A stretch of DNA of 64,000 bases, taken from Paenimyroides marinum. GTDB lineage: Bacteria; Bacteroidota; Bacteroidia; Flavobacteriales; Flavobacteriaceae. The notes beneath the pieces are model-generated. The model made no database searches. It was given only the letters and a program-made list of their open reading frames with translations, and was not told the origin of the DNA. The stretch is taken from positions 1 to 64,000 of the forward strand of contig NZ_FNXE01000012.1 of NCBI RefSeq assembly GCF_900108395.1. The letters are read 5' to 3'. Made by a program: the position numbers and the translations under genes. Below, piece after piece: positions 34,409-43,386 of this stretch (the first letter of the stretch is position 1; each line of letters starts with the position of its first letter).

Positions 34409-35902
34409 TTAATTGAATTGGTAGTTGCTTAAAAACTGAATACTTTTTTGAATATCGTAATGTAAAATACGGTCTTCTTCTACTGTTGGAACTTCTTTTC
34501 TGTAATCACTTACAAAGTTTTCTATAAAATCGCTCGATTTTCCTGGTCGGCGGAATTCTAAAGCCTGTGCTGCATTAAATAATTCGATAGCGAGAATTCG
34601 TTCTAAATTATCAACGATTTTCAAGGTTTTTGTAGCTGCATTTGCGCCCATACTCACATGATCTTCTTGTCCGTTGCTCGATACGATACTATCGATACTT
34701 GCAGGTGTTGCCAATTGTTTGTTTTGACTAACGATACTTGCTGCGGTGTATTGCGGAATCATGAAACCTGAATTTAAGCCCGGATTATTTACCAAAAACG
34801 GAGGTAAATTACGTAAACCCGAAATTAACTGATAGGTTCTTCGTTCTGAGATGTTTCCTAATTCTGCCAAGGCAATTCCCAAGAAATCTAAGGCTAATGC
34901 CAATGGTTGTCCGTGGAAATTTCCGCCCGAAACAATCAAATCTTCATCTACAAAAATATTGGGATTATCGGTTACCGAATTAATTTCGGTTTTGAAAACT
35001 TTTTCTACATATTCAATAGCATCTTTTGATGCACCGTGCACCTGTGGCATACAACGGAACGAATACGGATCCTGTACGTGTTTTTTAGGTTGTTTGATCA
35101 ATTCGCTTCCTTCTAAAATTTCAGAAATATACGCCGCCGTATTTACCTGACCTTTATGCGGACGAACGATGTGTATCAGATTGTTAAAAGGATCAATTCT
35201 TCCATCGAATCCTTCTAAAGAAACCGCTCCAATAACATCTGCCAATTGTGACAGCTTAGCGGTTTTCAGCAAGATATAAGCTCCGTACGAACTCATAAAC
35301 TGCGTACCGTTTAACAACGCCAGGCCTTCTTTTGATTTTAATTTGATCATTTCCCAGTTCATAGCGGTCAGCATTTCTTTGGCTGTGATACGTTTTCCGT
35401 TCATAAAAACCTCACCTTCGCCAATTAACGGCAAACACAAATGTGCCAACGGAGCCAAATCGCCCGACGCACCTAACGATCCTTGGGTATACACCACCGG
35501 TAAAATGTTGTGGTTGTAAAAGTCAATCAACCGTTCAACCGTTTGTAACTGAACACCCGAATTACCGTAACTTAACGATTTAATTTTAAGCAAAAGCATT
35601 ATTTTCACAATATCGTGCGGAACTTCATCGCCGGTTCCGCAAGCGTGTGATTTCATTAGATTTTCTTGTAAAGTAGTTAAATCTTCTGTAGAAATTTTAA
35701 CACTGTACAACGATCCAAAACCGGTATTGATTCCGTAAATAGGATTGGTTTCGGTTTCCATTTTCTGATCTAAATAAGCACGGCATTTATTAATGTTTGC
35801 AATGGCTTCTTCTGAAAGTGCCAAAGGGTAATTTTCTGTAATTATAGTATTTAGCTCTTCTAAACTTAACGTGTTGTTGCTGATATAATAAGTTGTGGGC
35901 AT
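34409..35902 (-). CDS. hutH: histidine ammonia-lyase
   Basis: Deaminates histidine to trans-urocanate, the first step of histidine degradation. The 497-residue protein shows YGINTGFGSL (~56), the ASG triad that cyclises to the MIO cofactor (Ala145-Ser146-Gly147 in GSLGASGDLAPLAHL), NGTQFMSSYGA, and the conserved SNGQEDHVSMGANAATK block. The Asn-rich SVTDNPNIF and QYTAASIVSQNK segments are also typical. No other hut gene is adjacent. Specificity for histidine rather than phenylalanine or tyrosine is inferred from overall similarity. Monocistronic with its own terminator. Confidence 0.93.
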   Translation of the reverse strand: MPTTYYISNNTLSLEELNTIITENYPLALSEEAIANINKCRAYLDQKMETETNPIYGINTGFGSLYSVKISTEDLTTLQENLMKSHACGTGDEVPHDIVKIMLLLKIKSLSYGNSGVQLQTVERLIDFYNHNILPVVYTQGSLGASGDLAPLAHLCLPLIGEGEVFMNGKRITAKEMLTAMNWEMIKLKSKEGLALLNGTQFMSSYGAYILLKTAKLSQLADVIGAVSLEGFDGRIDPFNNLIHIVRPHKGQVNTAAYISEILEGSELIKQPKKHVQDPYSFRCMPQVHGASKDAIEYVEKVFKTEINSVTDNPNIFVDEDLIVSGGNFHGQPLALALDFLGIALAELGNISERRTYQLISGLRNLPPFLVNNPGLNSGFMIPQYTAASIVSQNKQLATPASIDSIVSSNGQEDHVSMGANAATKTLKIVDNLERILAIELFNAAQALEFRRPGKSSDFIENFVSDYRKEVPTVEEDRILHYDIQKSIQFLSNYQFN

Positions 35903-35972
35903 AATCTTTTTATTAAAAAGCCAAAATTCCTAAAACTTATCTATAAAACAAAATGTTTTGATGAATTATAAC

Positions 35973-37193
35973 TTAATAATACATTTTAGCAAAGATTTCA
36001 TTTGCTAAAACTCGACTGTTCTTTATTGTTTGTTCGTTGGTTATGTCCACAAATCCGAGTTTACATTTCTTGCCTAAATTGTCATAATGAAATGTTCCAT
36101 ATTCACTGTCTTTTTGATTGCTTTTAGGATAAAGCAACAATGTTTTTTCGGCTTTCCAATGCAGATTATAAACAAACATTTGCTTTAAATCATCATCTGA
36201 TGGATTATTGGCTTCAATGATTTTCCACTTGGTATCAATGACAAAAGTTTCGTCTTTGGTTTTTATAACAATGTCTGGACGAATGTGTTTATTTTCCCAA
36301 AACTTATCGGAGTTTTGAAACGACACTTCTATTTCATCTGTTTTGTGTTTTTGAAGAATACGGAAAATATATTCTTCCCACAAAACATTCATATCGAATA
36401 AAAGTGTGAGTAAATGCTCATTTCCGTAATTCAAACTTGGCGAATAATTCAGAATGATGATTTTTGCTATATCAATCGCTTTTTGATAGTCATTATTTTT
36501 TCGGTCAATAATGATTTTATCGAAATGCTTCTTCTGAATATTGATGTTTTCAATGTCTTGAAATTCAAATAGCAATCGATTTAGTTTGTCCTTTAAAGAA
36601 TCATTGACAAAAGTCTTCAAAACCAGTAAACCTTTATAAAGAATTTGATGTAACAAATGATTTTTATCGTAAATCTGATGTTCGCAATAAAAATGTTCTT
36701 TATGCACTAAATTATGCTGAATGTTTTGAGAGAAAAGCAATTTTCCTTTTAGTGCGTTTTGATTGGATTGATTTTTTCTGTATTTCTTTATCAATCCTTT
36801 TTTTATCAATCGTTCGATTTCATTTAAATACAATTCAAAATAAACATCTAAGATCGAATGATAGCGTTTTTTGAGTTGCGTTTCTGAAATGGATTCTACT
36901 TGAATTTTCTTGCAGACTTTTAGCATATTGAGTAGCACATTTTGCCATAAATTTTTGTCTGTATTTTCGTTGTTGTCGGCTTTAGGAAGAACCTCAATGG
37001 TTAATCCACCAATTTGAATCACTCCAACATAACTTCCAAATCGGATTCCTTGATGAATAATCGTGAAATATTTGTTTTGATGCAGTTCGTTAAATTTTAC
37101 CATAGCATCAAAATGATGTTTTCGGAAATCTTCCGAATCATCGTATCGCAATTTTTGATACTCAAAAACCTGTATAAACTTTTTATTCTGCAT
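35973..37193 (-). CDS. mcrC: McrC-like nuclease subunit of a McrBC restriction system
   Basis: The 406-residue partner of McrB that carries the nuclease of modification-dependent (type IV) restriction. The N-terminal half has the McrC beta-rich region (GIRFGSYVGVIQIGGLTIEVLPKAD). The C-terminal PD-(D/E)xK nuclease core is visible as IRPDIVIKTKDETFVIDTKWK: RPD then DTK with the lysine. The start is taken as the ATG at 37191-37193, just after the mcrB stop (a TTG immediately upstream is in frame). Both genes are clearly co-translated. Confidence 0.9.
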   Translation of the reverse strand: MQNKKFIQVFEYQKLRYDDSEDFRKHHFDAMVKFNELHQNKYFTIIHQGIRFGSYVGVIQIGGLTIEVLPKADNNENTDKNLWQNVLLNMLKVCKKIQVESISETQLKKRYHSILDVYFELYLNEIERLIKKGLIKKYRKNQSNQNALKGKLLFSQNIQHNLVHKEHFYCEHQIYDKNHLLHQILYKGLLVLKTFVNDSLKDKLNRLLFEFQDIENINIQKKHFDKIIIDRKNNDYQKAIDIAKIIILNYSPSLNYGNEHLLTLLFDMNVLWEEYIFRILQKHKTDEIEVSFQNSDKFWENKHIRPDIVIKTKDETFVIDTKWKIIEANNPSDDDLKQMFVYNLHWKAEKTLLLYPKSNQKDSEYGTFHYDNLGKKCKLGFVDITNEQTIKNSRVLANEIFAKMYY

Positions 37194-37196
37194 CAA

Positions 37197-39644
37197 TTAG
37201 TCTCCGTAAACAGCAATAAAAGTTTGTTCGTCCCAATTTTCAAAAGGCGTAAAACGATATACTTTTTTATCTTCTAAAAAGTCATTTTCGTAGGTGAAGT
37301 TCTTCGGGAATTTTGCCTGATTTTCTTCTTGATAAATAAAACCTCCTCCCAAGACCAAACCGATTTTTCCGAAATCTCCATAGAAATATTCTTCCAAAAG
37401 CGGAATGATTTTGTCTTTAAAAGTTTGTTTTAAATCTTCCAAATTTTGAATTCCGATAAAATACGAATGTCCGATTTGATGGTCTTTGTCTATCAATACT
37501 TCAATACGTTGATTAATCGTTTCTAAAAGTTGTTTCAAATCAACATCCTGATATTCGGAATCAAGCAAAACACTTGGATTCGGCTGCATTTCAACGAATG
37601 AAAAACGTCTTCTCAAAGCGGTGTCCAATGCTTCTACACTTCGGTCGGCTGTGTTCATTGTTCCGATGATGTCTACATTTTTTGGAACTCCAAATTCTCT
37701 CTTTGAATAAGGAAGTTTTACTTTAAGTTCGTTGACTGCACCAATTCGTTTGTCGGGTTCAATCAACGTAATCAATTCTCCGAAAATAGCCGAAACATTT
37801 CCTCGGTTGATTTCATCTATAAAAATAGCATAGCGATTTTCCGGGTCGCTTTGAGCTTTCAGGCATAAATCTTTAAAGATTCCATTTTCAATCTGATAAG
37901 AAACAGATTCTTTACCTTCTTCCATAACAGGCTTTATGCCTTCAATAAAATCTTCATAAGAAAATGATTGGTGGAAAGTTGTAAATACGTAATGTTTGAT
38001 TTCTTTTTTAGGATTCGGCTTAAAATTATTGACAGAATCGAGAATATCGTAAATTTCGGGTGCTTGTTCTTTTAATTCATTTTCAAGTAATTCCCATTTT
38101 TTATCTTTTGTTTTGTCAAAAATATAAGGCGGTTGTCTTTGCGTATAATTGACCGTTTTTGATTCAATTACAGTATGAAATTGTAAATTTCCCCATATCG
38201 TTGCCCGAACATTTTTTGATTCAGATAGAACCGCTTTTTTAGAGACCCAACGGTTTTCTAAAATATCATTGACTTTGCTTGTTCCCATTTCTAAAAGAGC
38301 CAAAGCAATGGTTTGCCACCAAGTCAATCCACTCACAATTTCTTCAAAATAAGATTCCGGACTTATACTTTTTTCAGAAATTGTGTACTTAGGAAAATAT
38401 TCGTTTCTCAATGTATATGTTTTTCCTGTTCCTGGAGCTCCGAAAAGGATTAGATTTAGCGGAATCTTTTTATCAGAATTTATGTTTTCCATTGGTTTTT
38501 CGGTTGTTGTTTGATATTCTAATTGGCTCAAAATTTCATTTCTAAAATCAATATCAAAAGCCATTCTTTCCAATTCCTTTTTATTGTATTTGGAATAACC
38601 TGAAATTTGAGTGCGATTAAGTACTAACTCAACTGCATCAAACACCTTTGCTTGATGATTAGTAATTTCTAAAATATTATCTGTGCCGTTCCAAAATGCA
38701 GTTGGATTCCCGTTAAAAATAGAATGCTTCTTAGTTAAAGCTTCAGTAGATATAGCACCAAATGTTAATTCAGTGCTATTCGAATTGTTAACTTGGAGAA
38801 TGTATCTTTGACCTATCGTGAACACAATAAATTTTTTGTCTCTAAAATTAAAAACCAATCTTTGGTCATTTTGCTGTAAGTCGAATTTTTCAATGATTTT
38901 ATCTAAAAACTCATAGTATTCCTCCAAATCTTTTCGATTAAAATCTTTCAATAGACTGACTAAATCTGTTTCTTTAAAATCTTCTCTAAAAACGACATAC
39001 AAAACATTTTGGATCATCAAGAATTTATCGTCCCAATTGGTTTTGGGATAGAAACTACGATAGGTTTGAATGAATTCTTCATGGAGAAGATTCTCTTGGA
39101 TGATTTGGTTGGCTAATTCTTGTAAATGCAAAAATCGTTCTCCCGCGTTTTTTGTTTTGATGTTGAGTTGTTCACAGAAATTTTTGTAATAATCTGCTTT
39201 GTACAACATATATTTTTCAGGATAACGAAAAGCAAGATAAACAGAAATTGTCCGTTCATCTTGTTGGGCGTTGATATTAGTTCTGTTTAATGCTTGTCTG
39301 ACTTCGGGCAATAATTTCTCTGATTCGGATTGAAAAGTTTTTATTCTTTGTGAAACATCAAGAGATTCGTCATACAAGTTGCGAAACATTTCGCTTGTTT
39401 TTTCGGGAAAATTTTGAGCTGATTTTTCGATAAAACCCCACGAATTTTGATAAAGTAAGTTTGATACTTTACTGAAAGAAGCTCGAAACATTAGATAAAA
39501 GTCTTCTGTTTCTAAACTCCAATTCTGCTGAAAAGTATCAATTGCCAAATATTTATAGGCTTCACGAGGTTCTCCCTTTTTTTCTAAAACGTCAATGTAT
39601 TTCTCAATCAATTGAACGGTTATATTTTCTAAATTTTCAGTCAT
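37197..39644 (-). CDS. mcrB: McrB-like AAA+ GTPase of a McrBC restriction system
   Basis: The 815-residue motor subunit. Residues ~1-390 form a sensor region I cannot assign to a named DNA-binding domain. The AAA+ core has Walker A GAPGTGKT at 402-409, the family motif FTTFHQSFSYEDFIEGIKP (~554-572), Walker B FIDE at 608-611 followed by INRGNVSAIFGELITLIE, and the McrB hallmark MNTADRS at 663-669 with RRRF at 678-681. About 140 residues (~412-550) are inserted between Walker A and the FHQSFSY motif and look like a winged-helix insert (WWQTIALALLEMGTSKVNDI). GTP hydrolysis would drive DNA translocation and cleavage by McrC at modified cytosines. Confidence 0.92.
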   Translation of the reverse strand: MTENLENITVQLIEKYIDVLEKKGEPREAYKYLAIDTFQQNWSLETEDFYLMFRASFSKVSNLLYQNSWGFIEKSAQNFPEKTSEMFRNLYDESLDVSQRIKTFQSESEKLLPEVRQALNRTNINAQQDERTISVYLAFRYPEKYMLYKADYYKNFCEQLNIKTKNAGERFLHLQELANQIIQENLLHEEFIQTYRSFYPKTNWDDKFLMIQNVLYVVFREDFKETDLVSLLKDFNRKDLEEYYEFLDKIIEKFDLQQNDQRLVFNFRDKKFIVFTIGQRYILQVNNSNSTELTFGAISTEALTKKHSIFNGNPTAFWNGTDNILEITNHQAKVFDAVELVLNRTQISGYSKYNKKELERMAFDIDFRNEILSQLEYQTTTEKPMENINSDKKIPLNLILFGAPGTGKTYTLRNEYFPKYTISEKSISPESYFEEIVSGLTWWQTIALALLEMGTSKVNDILENRWVSKKAVLSESKNVRATIWGNLQFHTVIESKTVNYTQRQPPYIFDKTKDKKWELLENELKEQAPEIYDILDSVNNFKPNPKKEIKHYVFTTFHQSFSYEDFIEGIKPVMEEGKESVSYQIENGIFKDLCLKAQSDPENRYAIFIDEINRGNVSAIFGELITLIEPDKRIGAVNELKVKLPYSKREFGVPKNVDIIGTMNTADRSVEALDTALRRRFSFVEMQPNPSVLLDSEYQDVDLKQLLETINQRIEVLIDKDHQIGHSYFIGIQNLEDLKQTFKDKIIPLLEEYFYGDFGKIGLVLGGGFIYQEENQAKFPKNFTYENDFLEDKKVYRFTPFENWDEQTFIAVYGD

Positions 39645-39668
39645 TCCTTCATATATTTTACTTATAAA

Positions 39669-40433
39669 CTACCTCGTAAAAACCCATTTGGTTTCAGTTG
39701 ATAAATTCGCATCAAAACCATACCCTTCTACATTAAACTGTTTGATGTCTTCCACATTTGTAATGTTGTTTTCTGCCATGTAGCGAACCATTAATCCACG
39801 GGCTTTCTTAGCAAAAAACCCGATCATTTTCAGCTTGCCTTCTTTATAATCTTTAAATTCGGGCGTAATAATTTTTGCTTTTAATACTTTTTTGTCAACC
39901 ACATTAAAATACTCATTACTCGCTAAATTTACCAGTACATCTCCCTTTTTAAAACCTTTGTTTAAAGCGGTTGTAACAGTATCTTTCCAAAAATCATAAA
40001 GGTCTTTTTTATTAGCAACAGGCAATTTTATACCCATTTCTAAACGGTAGGCTTCTATGGCATCTAAGGGTTTCAGTAAACCGTACAAGCCCGATAAAAT
40101 CTGTAAATGGTTTTGCAGATAATCTATTTGTGACGCAGTAAGCGAATAAGCATCTAAACCGGTGTAAACATCTCCATTAAACGCAAAAACAGCTTGGCGA
40201 ACTGTAGTACTCAACTCGGTTAGCTTGTATTTCCTAACTTTGTTTCGCTGCCAGTTTAATTCTGCCAGATTATCAGAAATCGACATTAAACTGCTTAAAT
40301 CTGTTGGTTTTAATGTCTTTAACACACTGTTTATTTCTTTGCTTTGTTTGATAAAAACCGGTTTGGTATGTGTGCTTACAGGTAATGCTTTTTCAAAATC
40401 TAACGATTTTGCCGGCGATATAATTATTTTCAT
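39669..40433 (-). CDS. yaaA: YaaA family peroxide-stress protein
   Basis: A 254-residue protein of the DUF328/YaaA family, which in E. coli binds DNA and limits Fenton damage after H2O2 exposure. It has the characteristic N-terminus MKIIISPAKSLDF, the middle LSGLYGLLKPLDAIEAYRLEMG, LVNLASNEYFNVV, and the C-terminal GFFAKKARGLMVRYMAEN motif. It lies 24 bases upstream of mcrB and 27 bases downstream of the YdjM-like gene on the same strand, so all may share a transcript. Confidence 0.93.
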   Translation of the reverse strand: MKIIISPAKSLDFEKALPVSTHTKPVFIKQSKEINSVLKTLKPTDLSSLMSISDNLAELNWQRNKVRKYKLTELSTTVRQAVFAFNGDVYTGLDAYSLTASQIDYLQNHLQILSGLYGLLKPLDAIEAYRLEMGIKLPVANKKDLYDFWKDTVTTALNKGFKKGDVLVNLASNEYFNVVDKKVLKAKIITPEFKDYKEGKLKMIGFFAKKARGLMVRYMAENNITNVEDIKQFNVEGYGFDANLSTETKWVFTR

Positions 40434-40460
40434 TTTTTTACACTATAAAGATTTATAAAG

Positions 40461-41447
40461 TTACTGATTTGTTATTCTTTCCCAAATATTTTTTAAGAGC
40501 ATTAGTCCATCGCGTTTGTCTTTTGGAAGTTCTTTAATGCGGTATCCTTTTTTTGTTGGAATTAACTGATACGAAAAGGCAAACTGAAGATCGTTTGGAT
40601 CATTTTTCAACAAGCCGAAACGCAAATCGTTAAATACCAAACCGTTTTCGTTTTTTGTTATAATGTACTGATTTTCGGAAATCTCTTTTAATCTGTTGAT
40701 ATTCTTATCTGAAAAATCCTGAATTAATTCTTCGTTTCGAGGAAAATAATCAAAATTCATTTTGTGTTCTTCTAAAATCGATCGATCGGAAAGATAAAAT
40801 CCATTGGAGGTTTCAATGATGACATTCCATAAAAAACTATTTGAAAAAGTAGGTTTCGCTGTAATATTCTGAACTTTTTCTGCATATTGGTTTTCAAAAT
40901 CGCCTACCGCTTTGTTTTTGATTATGTTTTGTGCTACTAATCCCCAAATCAAGTAAACGGAACTTAAAAATAATCCGGCATAGGTAAACAATTTTCTTTG
41001 GTTCTTTAATCCTAAAACAACACCCATTAAAAGCGGAACCGTATAAAAAACATCGACTACAAAAACTGATTTTAACGCTATTTTTTGTGGCATAGGCCAA
41101 AAAAGCTGTGTGCCCCAGGTTGTAAAAATATCTAATAATGAATGTGTAAGCAATACAAGAAACGTTGTGATGTATAGTTGTTTTGCCGATATTTCTCTAA
41201 ACCAGCGCTTAACTAAAACGGTAATGAGAATGCTTAGTAACAAAAAGAAAATAATAGAATGTGAAAAGCCCCGGTGAATTTCTATTTCGGTTAACGGATC
41301 ATTAAAAAGCTTTCCAATGTAACTATCTAAATCGGGCAATGTACCAACAATTGCTCCTAAAGCAATGGTTTTCTTTCGGCTGATTTTTTTATTCAAACAA
41401 AGATGGGCAACGCCAATTCCTAAAACAATTTGGGTAAGTGAATCCAT
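40461..41447 (-). CDS. YdjM-like inner-membrane metal-dependent hydrolase
   Basis: A 328-residue integral membrane protein of the YdjM/LexA-regulated hydrolase family. The N-terminus MDSLTQIVLGIGVAHLCLNK and the motifs GTLPDLDSY and IHRGFSHS provide conserved His/Asp residues typical of the family. Several transmembrane helices span ~65-185 and a soluble region follows to the C-terminus. A start 15 bases upstream (MGSFF) would put five codons inside the lrp terminator; the family N-terminus begins MDSL, so the ATG at 41447 is chosen. The start codon directly follows the terminator T-tract. Confidence 0.85.
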   Translation of the reverse strand: MDSLTQIVLGIGVAHLCLNKKISRKKTIALGAIVGTLPDLDSYIGKLFNDPLTEIEIHRGFSHSIIFFLLLSILITVLVKRWFREISAKQLYITTFLVLLTHSLLDIFTTWGTQLFWPMPQKIALKSVFVVDVFYTVPLLMGVVLGLKNQRKLFTYAGLFLSSVYLIWGLVAQNIIKNKAVGDFENQYAEKVQNITAKPTFSNSFLWNVIIETSNGFYLSDRSILEEHKMNFDYFPRNEELIQDFSDKNINRLKEISENQYIITKNENGLVFNDLRFGLLKNDPNDLQFAFSYQLIPTKKGYRIKELPKDKRDGLMLLKNIWERITNQ

Positions 41448-41479
41448 AAAAAAACTGCCCATCTTGTGAATGAGCAGTT
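41448..41479 (-). terminator. intrinsic terminator of lrp, abutting the next start codon
   Basis: On the minus strand AACTGCTCAT (41479-41470) pairs with ATGGGCAGTT (41462-41453), one U-G, around a 7-base loop, followed by a run of T ending at 41448. The next base (41447) begins the ATG of the YdjM-like gene. Confidence 0.75.
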
Positions 41480-41500
41480 CAAAAATACAATATATTTCTA

Positions 41501-41980
41501 TTATAAGTCTTTAAAAATAGTGTGCATTAAACGTTTTTTGTCATTAATGCTTTCTTCTAAAGAAATCATAGATTCTGTTCTGTAAACGCCTTCAATATCG
41601 TCAATCATAAAGATCACTTCTTTTGCATGACGCGTATCTCTTGCACGGATTTTACAGAATACATTGAATTTGCCTGTTGTTACGTGAGCAACAGTTACAA
41701 AAGGAATTTCATTAATGCGTTGCAACACAAATTTAGTTTGAGAGGTGTTATGCAAAAAGATTCCAATATAGGCAATGAATGAATATCCTAATTTCTCATA
41801 ATCAAGTGTTAATGAAGAGCCCTGGATTATACCTGCATCTTCCATTTTTTTAACACGAACGTGTACTGTACCGGCTGATATTAATAATTTTTTTGCAATA
41901 TCGGTAAAAGGAACCCTGGTATTGTCAATTAGCATATCTAATATCTGGTGGTCTATTTCATCTAATCGGAACTTACTCAT
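41501..41980 (-). CDS. Lrp/AsnC family transcriptional regulator
   Basis: A 159-residue regulator with an N-terminal helix-turn-helix (~4-50: DEIDHQILDMLIDNTRVPFT, then ISAGTVHVRVKKMEDAGII) and a C-terminal RAM ligand-binding domain (~65-150: SFIAYIGIFLH, VTTGKFNVFCKIR). Members respond to amino acids and act as octamers or similar assemblies. The ATG at 41980 fits the usual N-terminus; an upstream start adds six atypical residues. It is expressed from TATTTTTG at 42021-42028 and ends at its own terminator. Confidence 0.93.
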   Translation of the reverse strand: MSKFRLDEIDHQILDMLIDNTRVPFTDIAKKLLISAGTVHVRVKKMEDAGIIQGSSLTLDYEKLGYSFIAYIGIFLHNTSQTKFVLQRINEIPFVTVAHVTTGKFNVFCKIRARDTRHAKEVIFMIDDIEGVYRTESMISLEESINDKKRLMHTIFKDL

Positions 41981-42020
41981 ATAACAATTTTTAATCAATT
42001 ACTTTATTTTAATACAAGTG

Positions 42021-42028
42021 CAAAAATA
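42021..42028 (-). promoter_or_regulatory. -7 element of the lrp-family gene (TATTTTTG)
   Basis: Exact TAnnTTTG on the minus strand; predicted leader ~34 bases to the ATG at 41980. Confidence 0.5.
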
Positions 42029-42110
42029 CAATGAATTATTAAAAATAATATAGGAAAGCATATTTATTTTTTACTTTTTAGCAAATCGTTAACAATTATC
42101 TACTAAATCG

Positions 42111-43199
42111 CTAAAGAATAGTTACTTTTTCTAACAGATTTTCTACGTCTTTTTGCGTATTGATAAGCACCTGATTTGCATCTAAAACCAAATGTGCGAA
42201 TTTAAATTCTGGTGCAGAATCCCAGTCAATCTCAGGCGTTAAAACAAGGCTTCCCTTTACGAACTTTTCTTTAAAAACAACCGGTAATTGAGGGAACTTT
42301 TCGAAATCAGTATTGGTGGTGGTATAATTTTCTATCAGCAGATCAACAAAATTTTTCTCGTTTTCAGGGATTTTCAAATAATCAGCAACAGTAAATTTTT
42401 CATATTCTTTTGAAATAATCGCATTAAAAAGCTTCGTTAAACTTATTTCAACTAAATTTTGAGCCACTTTTCGTTGATAGTCATTAACTGCAAAACCAGC
42501 TTCAAACAGAATTGTTGGGACATTTAAATGCGTAAACATATCTCCAATACAGTTTATGTTGAAAGAATCATCAAACCTACCAATGGTATTACAGGCAATA
42601 TCTTTTAATGAATTTGCCATTAAAGCAATTAACTGCATGGCAAACGTACGGGTTTCATTCAAATCGCAACTTTCATTAAATGCCGGCGCCAAAAAAGAGA
42701 GCGTTGCCGGGTTGTGACCTGATCCGGCAGAAAAAATGCTTCGTTGATCGTGCATATTCAGCGCTAGATTAGGTTGTACTTCTTCAAAAACAGTACGCAA
42801 TAATTTAGATTCGGGTTGTGATAAATTCGCTGAATCGCGGTTTAAATCAACTTCATTTGCATTTACCCTTGTGAACATTTCGGCTCCATCGGGATTTAAT
42901 ATCGGTAAAAAAGTAAACGAAAAAAATTGCAACCAATGCAGGTACTCTTCCGCATTTATTTTTTTCAATAAATTGATTACCGCTTTGGTGGTTGTGGTTT
43001 CGTTTCCGTGCATTTGCGACCACAATAAAACCTTAAATTTTCCTGTACCAAAATCAATCCGGTAAATGTTTTTTTGCTGTACGCTTTTTCCTGCAACGGA
43101 AGTTTTAAAAACCGCCGGATCCAAATTTTTTAAAACTTGTTCTATATCACTATTTGTAATGTAACGCTCGTTAATTTCTTCTTGTTTTAAAAATTGCAT
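42111..43199 (-). CDS. M14 family zinc carboxypeptidase
   Basis: A 362-residue peptidase without an obvious signal peptide. The zinc ligands are His64 and Glu67 (SQMHGNETT) and His150 (LALNMHDQRS). Other family blocks are NPDG (~102), EVDLNRD with the substrate-binding Arg, and PTILFEAGF with candidate catalytic Glu233. It is likely to release C-terminal amino acids or act on peptidoglycan-derived peptides; the substrate is unknown. A TATCTTTG promoter element lies at 43225-43232. Monocistronic. Confidence 0.9.
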   Translation of the reverse strand: MQFLKQEEINERYITNSDIEQVLKNLDPAVFKTSVAGKSVQQKNIYRIDFGTGKFKVLLWSQMHGNETTTTKAVINLLKKINAEEYLHWLQFFSFTFLPILNPDGAEMFTRVNANEVDLNRDSANLSQPESKLLRTVFEEVQPNLALNMHDQRSIFSAGSGHNPATLSFLAPAFNESCDLNETRTFAMQLIALMANSLKDIACNTIGRFDDSFNINCIGDMFTHLNVPTILFEAGFAVNDYQRKVAQNLVEISLTKLFNAIISKEYEKFTVADYLKIPENEKNFVDLLIENYTTTNTDFEKFPQLPVVFKEKFVKGSLVLTPEIDWDSAPEFKFAHLVLDANQVLINTQKDVENLLEKVTIL

Positions 43200-43224
43200 A
43201 GTAAAAGTGCTGTTATTTTCTTGT

Positions 43225-43232
43225 CAAAGATA
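43225..43232 (-). promoter_or_regulatory. -7 element of the M14 peptidase gene (TATCTTTG)
   Basis: Exact TAnnTTTG on the minus strand, 26 bases before the ATG. Confidence 0.55.
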
Positions 43233-43386
43233 CTATCTATCTTAAAATAACACATTCTTATCTTGTTTATTTTTGTAAACAACTAAATAATCAATTTAAA
43301 TATTCAAAAATAAAACATAATTAAAATAATAAATATCAATATTTTAAATCAATACAAATAAACAAAAACTTCAATTTGAAAAATCG

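Noticed and set aside
35945-35959. AT-only hairpin (AAAACA/TGTTTT) after mcrC
   Set aside because: Short stem with no GC support and no clear T-tract; too weak to call a terminator.
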